A stretch of 64,000 nucleotides of DNA from Acidobacteriota bacterium (GCA_003225315.1 QHZD01000025.1:59818-123817); one strand, 5' to 3'; counted from the stretch's first letter, positions 27,681 through 37,465 are shown. Notes: a model not told the origin generated them from the letters alone. Numbers and translations are program-made.

Positions 27681-28199
27681 ATGCAAGCAATCACAGAGAG
27701 TCCCGGAAGCAAACAACGCGGATTTACTCTCATCGAGATGATGATCGCGATGGTGCTGATGACGGTGGGATTGTTGGCGGTGGCAAAGCTGGTGCCGTTT
27801 TCAATTCGTCTGAACACTGCCAATCGAGATGATTCGACGGCGTTGGTGCTGGCACAAAATGAGATGAACCAATTTATCGACGTGCCGCTAGCTAACCTGA
27901 ACTTCATTGATGCGGCTGGCCACAATTGCACGCTCGGCAATGGGGCACTAAACGCGTTCGTGGGCAATCCCGTCGTCCCGTTCAATGGCAGGCAGGTGAT
28001 CAATTTTGCGGGCGCCCAGGTGCCCGGCTACAGCTTCACGTGGTTTGATCCCAACGATCCAGCCCAAGTGAGTTATGACGTTCGATGGGCGTCCTACACG
28101 CGCGCAAACGGCGCCAGACGCTTTATTGTCGGCGTACGCCGGCTAGGGGGCAATTTTCCCCTTTTGCCCGTAAACCTAGACAGCATGGTGGAACGATGA
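27681..28199 (+). CDS. pilV: PilV-type minor pilin
   Basis: 172 residues from ATG 27681. Prepilin motif RG|FTLIEMMIAMVLMTVGLLAVAK, as in PilV/type IV pseudopilins, followed by a beta-rich periplasmic domain with Cys near residue 77 (HNCTLGNG). Its stop overlaps the pilW start (ATGA at 28196), so the two are translationally coupled. Confidence 0.85.
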   Translation: MQAITESPGSKQRGFTLIEMMIAMVLMTVGLLAVAKLVPFSIRLNTANRDDSTALVLAQNEMNQFIDVPLANLNFIDAAGHNCTLGNGALNAFVGNPVVPFNGRQVINFAGAQVPGYSFTWFDPNDPAQVSYDVRWASYTRANGARRFIVGVRRLGGNFPLLPVNLDSMVER

Positions 28200-28969
28200 A
28201 ACCCACGGCCAAACAGATGAAGCAAACTGGATTCACACTCATCGAGATGATGGTTTCCGTGACGATCTTTGTCATCCTCTCCGGAGCGATGTTTGGTCTC
28301 CTGGATCTTTCCCAGAAACGCAACCAAACGGAGGCGCAGCTCCTTGATACGTTCCAAGAGGCGCGCCTGGGCCTGGATCAGATCGTTCGCGAGGCCAGCG
28401 ACGCCGGATTTCCGCCTGCGAACCATTTTACCGTGTTGCCGGCCGTGGGCGGCTATGTGCAGAGCCCTGTCGCCTGGAGTCCAAACTATCCTTTAGTCGT
28501 ATGCGCAGTTGGTGCTACGTGTACCACACCAGGCCCGTTTGACGTGATTTTCGAAGAGGACTACGACGGAACGGGCGTGGTCCGCTGGGTGCGCTACCAG
28601 TTGCAGGGAACAACGCTGATGCGGGGGGTCACGCCCAAGGTGGCTGGTGATCCTGACGCTCCCACGCTAGCGGTATTGGCTCCCTATATTCTGAACGTGA
28701 TGAATAACGCCACGGCCGCCCAGATCGCCGCGATCAAATTGAATTACCCAGGTATGTTTCCCGGTGGAAATGCGGTTCCCATTTTCAATTACACGTATGA
28801 TCCCCCGCTTGGCGCAGCGGGCTGCATATCCACGCTTTTTTCGCCCTGCAATATCCGCGACGTTGGAGTCACCCTAATCGTGCAGTCGCCTCAGAGGGAC
28901 ACTACCAACCAGCAACTGCGCCTGGTCGAGCTAAACGGCCGTGGCCGTCGCAGCAATCCAAACAAGTAA
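28196..28969 (+). CDS. pilW: PilW-type minor pilin
   Basis: 257 residues. Leader TG|FTLIEMMVSVTIFVILSG with Glu5. The helix is followed by QAEAQLLDTFQEARLGLDQIVREA, the PilW-like linker, and a large beta domain with three Cys pairs or near pairs (CAVGATC, CISTLFSPC), suggesting disulfides. Overlaps pilV by four bases. Confidence 0.85.
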   Translation: MKPTAKQMKQTGFTLIEMMVSVTIFVILSGAMFGLLDLSQKRNQTEAQLLDTFQEARLGLDQIVREASDAGFPPANHFTVLPAVGGYVQSPVAWSPNYPLVVCAVGATCTTPGPFDVIFEEDYDGTGVVRWVRYQLQGTTLMRGVTPKVAGDPDAPTLAVLAPYILNVMNNATAAQIAAIKLNYPGMFPGGNAVPIFNYTYDPPLGAAGCISTLFSPCNIRDVGVTLIVQSPQRDTTNQQLRLVELNGRGRRSNPNK

Positions 28970-28984
28970 AGGACGAGGAACCCC

Positions 28985-30568
28985 ATGAAAACTTCCTACA
29001 AAATTCGCAAAACGCGCTCCGAATCTGGAATCGCCTTGCTCATCGCGATCTTTGTTCTGCTCCTGATCAGCGCTGTGGCGATCTCTTTGGTGGTTTCTTC
29101 GGGAACGGAGAGTTCATTGGCCGGCAACTACCGGACAACCTTGAGCGCCTCATTCGCCGCCGAGGCAGGCATCGAGGAGGCAAGAGGGCGGCTCGTGCAG
29201 AGCAACCCTAACCCCATCGCGCTTCCCTTGGTGGCAGCACCCATCGCTATCAACTACCTGCCTACAGATCAGGTCGTTTACATCACGAATCCGGCGGTCG
29301 GAGAACCGGCTGGGGCCGGCCTTATGGCGCTTTACCCAGACACGGAGTTCGATCAGGAGTTTAACGGAGCGCCTACGCTTGCCGCCGCCACAAAGACGTA
29401 TGTCAACTCTATTTGGCCGCTAAACAACGGGCCACTCTATAAATGGGTCCGCATCAATGCCGCTACGAAGAAATCACTGAAGGCTAACGTCGACAATACC
29501 GGCTTGGCGGCGCCTAACGCCACGGTTCCGTTGTACTTCGATTCAGGGCTGATTCCGGCCAGAATGATCGTGCCCCCCGCGGTCGGGAACGTCCCGGGTC
29601 CGGTCCTTCAGCCGACGCAGAAGCAAATATATGAAATCACCGCGCTTGCGGTACTGCCCAACAACAGTCAAAAGCTCCTGCAGTATGTAGTCGCGCCGGT
29701 CAACTTTGGCCTCAATTTTCAAGGGGCCCTGACCTTGGGAGGGCAAATCGGCAATTTCCAGGGTGCCAATTCGAATCAGTACCGCATTAGCGGACAGGAC
29801 GGCAGCGGCAGCGCCCCAGCGGTTCCTGGCTGCACAATTCCGAACCCTCCCACGGTAAATGCAAGCATTGCTGTTGGACCGGGATTAGATACCGGAAACA
29901 ACTCTGGGCTTACCAACCAGGCTTATGTCACGAACAACTTGCCGCGTCCGGACCATTATCTCGGTTGTAGCGGATCTTGCGGAACTCCTGGCGTTGTCGT
30001 AAGTCCTAGCGTTGTCTCTACTGTCCAAACAGGGAGCCTGAGTACACCGGACAGCTTGGATCAGCTCGTCCAACAACTGAAGGCAAACGCCGACGTAGTC
30101 ATGGGGCCCAATCCGCCTGTTGGTCCAACGTACAACAACAGCGGCACAACTTACAATTTTGGCCAGTCTGGGCCAGGATACAATTGGCCGTCAGACATGT
30201 CCGCTTCCAATCCCAAGGTCGTCTTCGTTGATGGCAGCTTCGACTTGGGGCCCAACACTGGGTATGGACTCCTCGTTGTGACAGGAAACTTCCAGTACCA
30301 CGGAAATTCCGGCTGGAAAGGAATCATCCTGGTCGTTGGAGACGGCACAACGACGTTTCTGGGAAACGGCGGTGGCAACGGCGAATTTGACGGCGCCATT
30401 TTTGCCGCAACAACGAGGGACGCCAGCGGAAACCAATTGCCCAATTTCGGATCTGTGAATTTCGACATCAACGGCGGTGGCGGAAACGGCATGTATTACA
30501 ACAGTTGCTGGATTAACCGAGTGCAGCAGCCGCCCTCATACCAAATCCTTTCGTTCCAGGAACGGTGA
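28985..30568 (+). CDS. pilX: PilX-type pilus assembly protein, long C-terminal domain
   Basis: 527 residues, far longer than the usual PilX of about 200. The N-terminus is a PilX-type hydrophobic helix (SGIALLIAIFVLLLISAVAIS, no Glu5) followed by SSGTESSLAGNYRTTLSASFAAEAGIEEAR, the hallmark of the family. The C-terminal half is Gly/Asn/Ser-rich, with runs such as GNGGGNGEF and NGGGGNGMYYNSCW, and ends YQILSFQER like other PilX relatives. It may tip or decorate the pilus. SD: AGGACGAGG upstream of ATG 28985. Confidence 0.8.
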   Translation: MKTSYKIRKTRSESGIALLIAIFVLLLISAVAISLVVSSGTESSLAGNYRTTLSASFAAEAGIEEARGRLVQSNPNPIALPLVAAPIAINYLPTDQVVYITNPAVGEPAGAGLMALYPDTEFDQEFNGAPTLAAATKTYVNSIWPLNNGPLYKWVRINAATKKSLKANVDNTGLAAPNATVPLYFDSGLIPARMIVPPAVGNVPGPVLQPTQKQIYEITALAVLPNNSQKLLQYVVAPVNFGLNFQGALTLGGQIGNFQGANSNQYRISGQDGSGSAPAVPGCTIPNPPTVNASIAVGPGLDTGNNSGLTNQAYVTNNLPRPDHYLGCSGSCGTPGVVVSPSVVSTVQTGSLSTPDSLDQLVQQLKANADVVMGPNPPVGPTYNNSGTTYNFGQSGPGYNWPSDMSASNPKVVFVDGSFDLGPNTGYGLLVVTGNFQYHGNSGWKGIILVVGDGTTTFLGNGGGNGEFDGAIFAATTRDASGNQLPNFGSVNFDINGGGGNGMYYNSCWINRVQQPPSYQILSFQER

Positions 30569-30591
30569 AGAAGCTCAGGCAGGATGGGAAA

Positions 30592-31164
30592 ATGAAAATG
30601 AAAAACGGTTTTCTGTTTAGTCTGATTCTTGCATGTGCCGCAGCCGCGGGGCTTGCTACGCCGGCGGGCGCGCAGAGCGATTCGCAGAAGAATGTGACGC
30701 CGGCTAAGTATCGGAAAGTGAACAAGAAGCAAGCGCCGGCTGCGAAGACGCACAAAGTGTGGACAGATGATGATCTGGCCACGGTGCGCACCGCGGCGGA
30801 CACCTATGCCGAAAGGGAAACGGCGCAAGCTCAAGCCGCCACGGCCGCGACACAGCAGCAGACAGACGCGGCCAAGCAAGCCTCCGCCACGTCAGCAAAG
30901 CCACCCAAGACGCCCCCCCTAGCGCATGCCAACTCCGTGGACGATGCCGATAAGAAAATCGCATGGGAGGAGCGGGACATTCAAGCGCAGGAAGAATTCA
31001 TTGACCGCACCCAGCGAGAGCTCGATCAGGCGCCCTCCGATCAAAGAGAACATCTCCAAAAAGTGATTGAGGAAAACCAAAAGATCCTTGCGGATACGCG
31101 CAAGGAATTGGCGGGGCTGCAGGCGCAGAGAAAGCAACTTGAGAAGCCCACTCCCCGCCCTTAA
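30592..31164 (+). CDS. Secreted coiled-coil protein of the pilin cassette
   Basis: 190 residues from ATG 30592 (SD-like GGATGGGA just before); a GTG at 30565 overlapping the pilX stop is possible. Signal peptide LFSLILACAAAAGLATPAGAQS. An Ala/Gln/Lys-rich helix at ~70-115 and a long C-terminal coiled coil (DDADKKIAWEERDIQAQEEF...TRKELAGLQAQRKQLE) follow. No known family. Position suggests a periplasmic accessory of pilus assembly, by inference. Confidence 0.7.
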   Translation: MKMKNGFLFSLILACAAAAGLATPAGAQSDSQKNVTPAKYRKVNKKQAPAAKTHKVWTDDDLATVRTAADTYAERETAQAQAATAATQQQTDAAKQASATSAKPPKTPPLAHANSVDDADKKIAWEERDIQAQEEFIDRTQRELDQAPSDQREHLQKVIEENQKILADTRKELAGLQAQRKQLEKPTPRP

Positions 31165-31280
31165 AGAAGCAGCAGGCGCCACGGGCCTAATATTTTTTTT
31201 CAAATTCGAACCGCTAAACTGCGAATGCCTGTGTTTTTTACCGGGTTGCGACGATACATTGTTTCTGCTCCAATAATTGT

Positions 31281-31979
31281 GTGATCGCCGCGAAGAAACG
31301 CCCCCCTATTGAAATTCTAATCTTTGACGTGGATGGCGTGCTGGTGGACGTGCGCCAGACGTATTGGCGGTCGGCGCTGGAGACGGTGCGTTATATTACG
31401 GGGAAGCGGGTCACGTATACCGAGCTACATCGCTGGAAGAGCAAGCCGGGTTTCAACGACGACTGGAGCATGGTTTCCGCGTGGGTGAGTTCACTGGGGC
31501 ATCCCACTTCGTATGAAGAGGCGCGGGCGGCGTTCGAAAAGTTTTATTGGGGAAGCGACGGCAAGCCGGGAAACGTTCGAAACGAAAAACTGATGGTGAC
31601 ACCTCGGCAAATTGAAAAATGGGCTCAGCGCTATGAGCTGAATCTTTTCACAGGGCGCACACGGCAGGAATTTTCATTTACGTTCGACCGCTGGCCGGCG
31701 GCAAAATATTTTCGAACGATCATCACGATGGAGGATGCGAAGAGGAAGCCCCACCCGGAGGGATTGCAGAAAATTCTCGGGGAGCGCGATCCGGCGACGG
31801 CGCTATATGTTGGGGACAACATTGACGACGCGCTGGCTGCGCGTGCTGCAGGTGTGCCTTTTATGGCCATCATCGCCCCCGGCGAACACGGCTACCGGCA
31901 GCGCGCCGCGCGGTTCCGCGAACTTGGCGCGATTGCGCTTCTTCCTCGCGTGGCGGAATTATTCCGGAAACTGAAATAA
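31281..31979 (+). CDS. HAD-superfamily hydrolase
   Basis: 232 residues from a GTG at 31281. All four HAD motifs are present: I, FDVDGVLVD (nucleophile D16, D18); II, LFTGRT; III, Lys in AKRKPHPEGL; and IV, GDNIDDALAA. The cap is helical (WRSALETVRYITGKRVTYTELHRWKSKPGFNDDW), recalling the HAD-IA proteins sometimes linked to histidine biosynthesis. A small phosphatase; substrate unknown. No his genes nearby. Confidence 0.85.
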   Translation: MIAAKKRPPIEILIFDVDGVLVDVRQTYWRSALETVRYITGKRVTYTELHRWKSKPGFNDDWSMVSAWVSSLGHPTSYEEARAAFEKFYWGSDGKPGNVRNEKLMVTPRQIEKWAQRYELNLFTGRTRQEFSFTFDRWPAAKYFRTIITMEDAKRKPHPEGLQKILGERDPATALYVGDNIDDALAARAAGVPFMAIIAPGEHGYRQRAARFRELGAIALLPRVAELFRKLK

Positions 31980-32053
31980 ATTCATAAGCGCGCAGCAATG
32001 CTGCGTGCCTGCAATGGAATGTTGCATACCCAGCACCTTGCGAGAAATGTGGG

Positions 32054-33187
32054 TCAGCCGATGGGATAGCGCGTTGCATAGAAGGCGCGTTCTTCCGCGT
32101 CGGCTTGAGTGCGGAGCCGCCAATCGGGAAACGCGGCAAGATCGTCGGCCATGGCTTCGATGATGGGGCGCAATTCGAGATGGGCAAGCCAACGGGCAGG
32201 GATCGCCTCGACTCCGGCGGCTGCGCCGAGAAGATTGCCGGTGATCGAGCCGGTCGAGTCACTGTCTCCACTGTGATTCACCGCGAGAATGATGGCGTCT
32301 TCGAAATCCCTGGCACTGAGTGCGCAATAAATTCCCATTGCCAGAGCTTCTTCGGCGACGAATCCTTTTCCAAGTTCGCGCAGCGCGGCGCGTTCGTGGG
32401 GACGAGAGTTCACCAGGCTTTCGGCTTTCTCAATGGCGGCCAGAGTTTCCTTATGGGACGGATGCTTGCAAAGCTCTTCTTTTGCCGCCCGAATGGCGTC
32501 GGCAAGCGCGGTACCGGAAAGCACCAAGCTTATTATGACGGCGAGCGCGCCTGCGGTGAGGAATCCGCTGGGATGTCCGTGGGTGATCGCGGCGAGATCT
32601 CTGCCGGTTGCAAAAATGTCCGGAGGCACGCGACCGGATTGATGTTCGCGGCTTAGGGAATGCGCGAAGTACATGCCTACGGGGGCTATACGCATGACTC
32701 CGCCGCAGCCTTTGCTGTCGTTGGTGGCCCGCGTCACTTTGCCCCGACTGGTCTGCAGCGCGGAGAGACAAGTGGTTCCCGGAGCGCGCCGGCTGAATAG
32801 CTTTTTTTGTTGGAGTAACCAGCTTGGTTTCGTGCTTGTGGAGGTCAGCAAGCGGGAGTTCTCCTGGGTCACCAGCCATCGCGCGTAAGAACCAACCGCG
32901 GCACGAAAAAAGTCCGGTTCATGGCTTTGTAGAGCCGCGGCGAGATGCGCGGAGAGCATGGCCTCGGCGGTGAAAAGGGTCATCTGCGTGTCGTCGGTGA
33001 TGGCGCCTAGTTTTCCATAAGCGGGAGCGTAATCGTGTATGCCTTGTTCACCATAGGCGCGAACAATTTCGTCAAGATCGAGAAATTCAACTGGCGCGCC
33101 GAGGGCGTCGCCGACGGCGCCGCCGAGTAGGCATCCGCGGAACCGGTTTTGCAGGCAGGAATCGGATGGAGTTCTGGGAAGGGACAT
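32054..33187 (-). CDS. ADP-ribosylglycohydrolase family protein (DraG-like)
   Basis: 377 residues. Metal-binding motifs of the family are complete: GCLLGGAVGDALG near the N-terminus, GAITDDTQMTLF at ~65, and VNHSGDSDSTGSITGNLLGA near 310, which together hold two magnesium ions. DraG-like enzymes remove ADP-ribose from proteins or cleave related ADP-ribosyl bonds. No ADP-ribosyltransferase partner is adjacent. ATG 33187 has SD-like GAAGGGA ahead. Confidence 0.9.
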   Translation of the reverse strand: MSLPRTPSDSCLQNRFRGCLLGGAVGDALGAPVEFLDLDEIVRAYGEQGIHDYAPAYGKLGAITDDTQMTLFTAEAMLSAHLAAALQSHEPDFFRAAVGSYARWLVTQENSRLLTSTSTKPSWLLQQKKLFSRRAPGTTCLSALQTSRGKVTRATNDSKGCGGVMRIAPVGMYFAHSLSREHQSGRVPPDIFATGRDLAAITHGHPSGFLTAGALAVIISLVLSGTALADAIRAAKEELCKHPSHKETLAAIEKAESLVNSRPHERAALRELGKGFVAEEALAMGIYCALSARDFEDAIILAVNHSGDSDSTGSITGNLLGAAAGVEAIPARWLAHLELRPIIEAMADDLAAFPDWRLRTQADAEERAFYATRYPIG

Positions 33188-33348
33188 TTTTGCTTGGAGC
33201 CGCAGTGGCGACTCTCTCGCCGAAGAGGATACTGCGAATTTATGAAATTCAGCCAGCCGTACTAAGAACTACAAGCATCCTATCACAGGGAACTCATTGC
33301 TCTCTTGAGGGGAATCCCTAAAGCGGAGTGAGATACTTGAGAGCGAAC

Positions 33349-34056
33349 ATGAAAGCCACATGCCTATTCAGGATGACGAGACTGGTTGCGATTGCGGGCC
33401 TCGGGTTTCTTGCGATTGAGGGATCGCGCGCACAATCTCCATCGGGGCCTATCACGGCGACGCCAACGCAGCCTAGTCCGCCGACGGGGGCGAATCCGGC
33501 ACCGCTGCCCGCTCCGCGCACAACGATTCTTGGAGCTTGGAAGTTCAACCCAGACGATAGCGATGATCCGCGCAAGAGACGAGAAGATTCCAGAGGTTCG
33601 AATGGCGGCTACGGTGGCGGACGCGGCCGCATGGGCGGTGGGTACCCCGGCGGAGGTCGCGGTGGCTACGGCAGGCGAGGCGGTGAGAGCGATGAAGAGC
33701 GGCAGAAAACGCATGAGCTTCTTGCGCCGGCAAAAGCGATCACGCTCTCGATGACGGGCGCGGAAGTCGATCTCGTGGATGACCGGGACCGCAAGCGCGC
33801 GTTCATGACTGACGGGCGGAAACTGCAGAAATCCAAAGATTATGATTACCAGGAGATTGCCGCGAAGTTCGATGGGACGCGCCTGGTCAGCGATGAAAAA
33901 GATCCCCGCGGAAATAAGATGAGCCGGACGTTTGAGCTGTCGGCTGATGGACGGCAGTTGTACGAGACGTTGCACATGACCACTGGACGAAGTAACACTC
34001 CATTGGTGATTCGCTACGCGTACGACATTCCAATTCCCGCGCAAACCCGCCAGTAA
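33349..34056 (+). CDS. Secreted Gly/Arg-rich hypothetical protein
   Basis: 235 residues from ATG 33349; GTG 33328 could add seven. Signal peptide MTRLVAIAGLGFLAIEGSRAQ, then a Pro/Ser-rich linker, WKFNPDDSDDPRKRR, and a low-complexity RGG stretch (residues ~85-118, units GGYGGGRGR, GGRGGYGRRGG). The C-terminal ~110 residues form a folded, probably beta-rich domain (KAITLSMTGAEVDLVDDRDR, RTFELSADGRQLYETLHM). No known family. RGG tracts are uncommon in secreted bacterial proteins. Confidence 0.7.
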   Translation: MKATCLFRMTRLVAIAGLGFLAIEGSRAQSPSGPITATPTQPSPPTGANPAPLPAPRTTILGAWKFNPDDSDDPRKRREDSRGSNGGYGGGRGRMGGGYPGGGRGGYGRRGGESDEERQKTHELLAPAKAITLSMTGAEVDLVDDRDRKRAFMTDGRKLQKSKDYDYQEIAAKFDGTRLVSDEKDPRGNKMSRTFELSADGRQLYETLHMTTGRSNTPLVIRYAYDIPIPAQTRQ

Positions 34057-34094
34057 GACAACGCTCTAGCCGTTGATGGGCCTCGACGGTCACG

Positions 34095-34124
34095 TTGACG
34101 AAAAGCCGCTGCGAATGCTATAAA
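34095..34124 (+). promoter_or_regulatory. Sigma-70 promoter of the atp operon
   Basis: TTGACG at 34095-34100, an 18-nt spacer, and TATAAA at 34119-34124 preceded by TG (extended -10, TGCTATAAA). Transcription would begin near 34131, giving a leader of about 115 nt before atpF'. Confidence 0.7.
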
Positions 34125-34139
34125 ATACTGTTTCGAGAC

Positions 34140-34212
34140 GGCAGCGATAAGCCCACCGTGCGCTCCTCCGGGGTTGGAGCGCGGCTGCCAACCTGGTGGC
34201 TGGTTGGCTGCC
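34140..34212 (+). promoter_or_regulatory. Structured 5' leader of the atp operon with competing hairpins
   Basis: GGCAGC (34140-34145) can pair with GCTGCC at 34184-34189, enclosing the hairpin GCGCTCC/GGAGCGC (34160-34166 and 34176-34182). It can equally pair with a second GCTGCC at 34207-34212. GCCAACC (34187-34193) also pairs with GGTTGGC (34202-34208), overlapping both. The alternatives are mutually exclusive. No T-tract follows, so translation or stability control is more likely than termination. Confidence 0.5.
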
Positions 34213-34244
34213 ACACTTGACGGAATTTAGGCGATCCAGAATCG

Positions 34245-34721
34245 ATGCAAGCGATTGTTCACCAGTTAGGCGAACTCTTCCTGCAGGCTGTGCCCACAGT
34301 CCTGATTATCCTCCTTTTTTACTTCATCTTACGGGCGGTGTTCTTTAAGCCGCTGCTGGCGGTGATGGCAGAGCGTAACTCTCGCACCGCGGGCGCGCAG
34401 AAGGCTGCGGAAGCTGCCCAGGCTGGTGCGGACCAGAAGGTGAAGCAGTATCAGGAGGCCCTGAGGCTAGCTCGCGGGCAGGTGTACGCGGAGCAGGAAG
34501 CCGCGCGCAAGAAATTGCTCGATGAACGCGCTGCGCAGATTAAGGAAGCGCGCACGAGGGCTGCGGCCGAAGTGACCGCAGCGAAAGCGCGTGTGGTTGC
34601 GGAGCTTGCCGCAGCTCGCCGAGACGTCGAAGCCATAGCCGCGCAACTTTCCGCTGAAATTACGCGCCGCATCATGCAAGCACCGCCCCGTCCGGGCGCA
34701 CCCGCGAGAGAGGCTCGATGA
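34245..34721 (+). CDS. atpF: ATP synthase F0 subunit b' (first b-type subunit)
   Basis: 158 residues: one N-terminal TM helix (AVPTVLIILLFYFILRAVFF) followed by FKPLLAVMAERNSRTAGAQKAAEAAQ and a long charged coiled coil to the C-terminus. This is the peripheral stalk b fold. It is first of two b-type genes in the operon. Its stop overlaps the next start (ATGA at 34718). Confidence 0.88.
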   Translation: MQAIVHQLGELFLQAVPTVLIILLFYFILRAVFFKPLLAVMAERNSRTAGAQKAAEAAQAGADQKVKQYQEALRLARGQVYAEQEAARKKLLDERAAQIKEARTRAAAEVTAAKARVVAELAAARRDVEAIAAQLSAEITRRIMQAPPRPGAPAREAR

Positions 34722-35302
34722 CGCGGAATCGCCTCGTTTTCTTTGCTGTGAGTATTCTATTTGTGTCGCTTTTGGCGTCGGTTAGTTTGCAGGCCGCGGA
34801 GAAGGGCGGCAACGCGGCTACTGAACGCGCCACGGAAATCTTCAAGTGGATCAACTTTGCCATCGTCGCCGGCGTGATCGTCTGGGTGTTCGGCAAATTA
34901 CTTCCGCCGGTATTCCGGAAGAGAGCGGAAGCCGTTAGCTCCGCAATTACCAATGCCACCAGCGCCAAAGCCGCCGCTGAGGCGCAGCTTCGCGACGCGG
35001 AAACCAGGCTCGCGAATCTGCAAAAAGAAGTCGCGGAGCTCCGCGCCTTTGCTGAACGGGAATCCGCCGCCGAAGTGGGACGGCTCCGAGCGCTCACGCA
35101 AGGCGATGTACAAAAAATCGCGGCTGCCGCAAAAGCGGAAATTGAGGCAGCGGAACGCGCCGCGCGGCTAGAGCTAAAAGCCCTGGCTGCAAATCTGGCA
35201 GTGGCTGGCGCGGAATCATTGCTGGTAAAGCAGCTCACACCAAAAGCACAGGAATCGCTTATCAGCAACTTTGTGAAAAATCTTGAAGGGAGCCCGAATT
35301 GA
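34718..35302 (+). CDS. atpF: ATP synthase F0 subunit b
   Basis: 194 residues. Unusually it starts with a signal-peptide-like helix (LVFFAVSILFVSLLASVSLQA) before the true b-type TM helix (INFAIVAGVIVWVFGKLLPPVF) and stalk coiled coil. The C-terminus ends in the delta-contacting helix (LLVKQLTPKAQESLISNFV). Overlaps the genes on both sides by four bases. Together with the b' gene it suggests a heterodimeric b/b' stalk. Confidence 0.9.
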   Translation: MTRNRLVFFAVSILFVSLLASVSLQAAEKGGNAATERATEIFKWINFAIVAGVIVWVFGKLLPPVFRKRAEAVSSAITNATSAKAAAEAQLRDAETRLANLQKEVAELRAFAERESAAEVGRLRALTQGDVQKIAAAAKAEIEAAERAARLELKALAANLAVAGAESLLVKQLTPKAQESLISNFVKNLEGSPN

Positions 35303-35835
35303 AGTCCGCGAGTCTTCGGTACGCGAATGCCTTGGCGGACATCGCGCTGGCTCAGGGCGCGGCCGAGCCGGCTGTCAAGCAGTTGCACGACTTTGGGGCG
35401 GCATACGCACAATCCGCGGAATTGCGCACGTTTCTGGCGAGTCCAGCGGTAAGCGTTGAAGCCAAGCACGCGGTCATAGAGAAGATCGCCGCCCGGGTGG
35501 GTGCGAGCAAAATCATCCGCAATTTTCTATTTGTTTTGGCGGACCATCGGCGGACGAATTTGATCCCTGAGGTCATCGCCGCGTTTCATGAGGTCATCCG
35601 GCACCGGCAAGGGGTTGCCGAAGCGGAGGTTTTTTCCGCGACCGAATTGAGTGCCGCGCAAAAGAAGGAAATGGCGGCGACGCTGGCGAAGCTCACGGGC
35701 AAGAAGATTGAAGCAAAGTACGCGCTCGATCCGGCGTTATTGGGCGGCGCGGTCGTAAGGATCGGGGACACGGTTTACGATGGCTCGTTGCGCAGCCGGT
35801 TGAACGAAATGCGCACGCGCCTGGCAGCGGAGTAG
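35299..35835 (+). CDS. atpH: ATP synthase F1 subunit delta
   Basis: 178 residues. N-terminal helical bundle ([16 protein letters not shown]) and the conserved C-terminal [26 protein letters not shown], typical of AtpH/OSCP, which links the stalk b helices to the alpha3beta3 head. It starts by overlapping atpF at 35299. Confidence 0.95.
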   Translation: MKSASLRYANALADIALAQGAAEPAVKQLHDFGAAYAQSAELRTFLASPAVSVEAKHAVIEKIAARVGASKIIRNFLFVLADHRRTNLIPEVIAAFHEVIRHRQGVAEAEVFSATELSAAQKKEMAATLAKLTGKKIEAKYALDPALLGGAVVRIGDTVYDGSLRSRLNEMRTRLAAE

Positions 35836-35906
35836 ACACTGATTTACGGCGGGCCGGGCTAAAGCTCGGAGGCTACACAGACCAGGGCAGATGCGACGGA
35901 GCAGGC

Positions 35907-37442
35907 ATGGCGAATATCAAAGCGGACGAAATCAGCAAGATTCTGCGGGAGCAGATTGAGAATTACGAACAGACTGTTTCTGTCGACGAAGTCGGCGCGG
36001 TCATCAGCGTCGGCGACGGCATCGCGCGCGTTTATGGCCTTGAGAAGGTCATGGCGGGCGAGATGCTCGCCTTTCCGCACAACGTTTTCGGCATCGCGCT
36101 GAACCTCGAAGAGGATCAAGTTGGCGTGGTGCTTCTCGGCGAATCGCAAGAGTTGAAAGAGGGCGACGTCGTTAAGCGCACGAACACGATTATGTCCGTC
36201 CCCGTAGGCCAGGAACTGGTTGGCCGCGTGGTCAATCCGCTAGGCCAGCCGGTTGACGGCAAGGGCCCGATCGCGACGAAGCAGCGCAATCCGCTGGAGC
36301 GCATCGCGCCGGGCGTGCTCGACCGCCAGCCCGTTCGCGAGCCGCTGCAAACCGGCATTAAAGCCATTGACGCGATGATTCCGATCGGCCGCGGGCAGCG
36401 CGAGTTGATTATCGGCGACCGCCAGACGGGCAAGACCGCGGTCATTCTCGACACCATCATCAACCAAAAAGGCGGCGACGTAATTTGCATTTACTGCGGC
36501 ATCGGGCAGAAGCGCTCGACGATCGCGCAAGTAGTAAAAACGCTGACCGATGCCGGCGCGATGGACTACACCATTGTAGTGACCTCCTCCGCCGCGGAGC
36601 CGGCTTCGCTTCAGTACATCGCGCCGTACGCGGCATGCGCCATGGGCGAATATTTCCGCGACAACAAGCGCCATGCCATCACGTTTTACGACGATCTTTC
36701 CAAGCACGCGCAGGCTTACCGCGAAATTTCGCTCCTGCTCCGGCGACCTCCGGGGCGCGAGGCGTTCCCCGGCGACGTGTTCTATCTCCACTCGCGCTTG
36801 CTGGAGCGCGCCGCAAAGCTGAACGACAAACTCGGCGGTGGCTCGCTGACTTCGTTGCCGGTCATCGAAACGCAGGCTGGCGACGTCTCCGCGTACATTC
36901 CGACGAACGTCATCTCGATTACCGACGGCCAGATTTATCTCGAATCTGACCTTTTCAACGCCGGCATTCGCCCCGCGATCAACGTCGGCATTTCGGTCAG
37001 CCGCGTGGGCGGCAACGCACAGATCAAGGCGATGCGGCAGGTGGCTGGTTCGCTGCGTCTCGATATGGCCCAGTATCGCGAACTCGCGGCCTTCGCGCAG
37101 TTTGGCTCCGATCAACTCGACAAGCTAACGCAGGGGCAACTCGCGCGCGGACAGAGGCTCACGGAAATCCTCAAGCAAGATCAATATGTGCCGCTGGCTG
37201 CGGAAAAGCAGGTGCTGATTCTGTACGTTGCGACGAGCGGCATGCTGGACGCTGTACCGGTGCCCGAAGTTCGCCGGTTTGAGCGTGAGTTCGCGCAGTT
37301 CGTCGAGACGAATTACCCTTCGATACTGAAAAACATTGCGGCAAAAAAGGCGCTCGACGACAGCATCAAGACGGAAGTCAAGACCGCTGTCGAAGCGTTC
37401 AAGGAACGCTTCACGGCGGCCGCCGCCACGGCGGCGACCTGA
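35907..37442 (+). CDS. atpA: ATP synthase F1 subunit alpha
   Basis: 511 residues. N-terminal barrel ([27 protein letters not shown]), Walker [11 protein letters not shown], alpha-type [27 protein letters not shown] and [17 protein letters not shown]. Non-catalytic nucleotide-binding subunit of the F1 head. 71 nt separate it from atpH. Confidence 0.97.
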   Translation: MANIKADEISKILREQIENYEQTVSVDEVGAVISVGDGIARVYGLEKVMAGEMLAFPHNVFGIALNLEEDQVGVVLLGESQELKEGDVVKRTNTIMSVPVGQELVGRVVNPLGQPVDGKGPIATKQRNPLERIAPGVLDRQPVREPLQTGIKAIDAMIPIGRGQRELIIGDRQTGKTAVILDTIINQKGGDVICIYCGIGQKRSTIAQVVKTLTDAGAMDYTIVVTSSAAEPASLQYIAPYAACAMGEYFRDNKRHAITFYDDLSKHAQAYREISLLLRRPPGREAFPGDVFYLHSRLLERAAKLNDKLGGGSLTSLPVIETQAGDVSAYIPTNVISITDGQIYLESDLFNAGIRPAINVGISVSRVGGNAQIKAMRQVAGSLRLDMAQYRELAAFAQFGSDQLDKLTQGQLARGQRLTEILKQDQYVPLAAEKQVLILYVATSGMLDAVPVPEVRRFEREFAQFVETNYPSILKNIAAKKALDDSIKTEVKTAVEAFKERFTAAAATAAT

Positions 37443-37465
37443 GGGCGGGCGCCTGGCGACTAACG

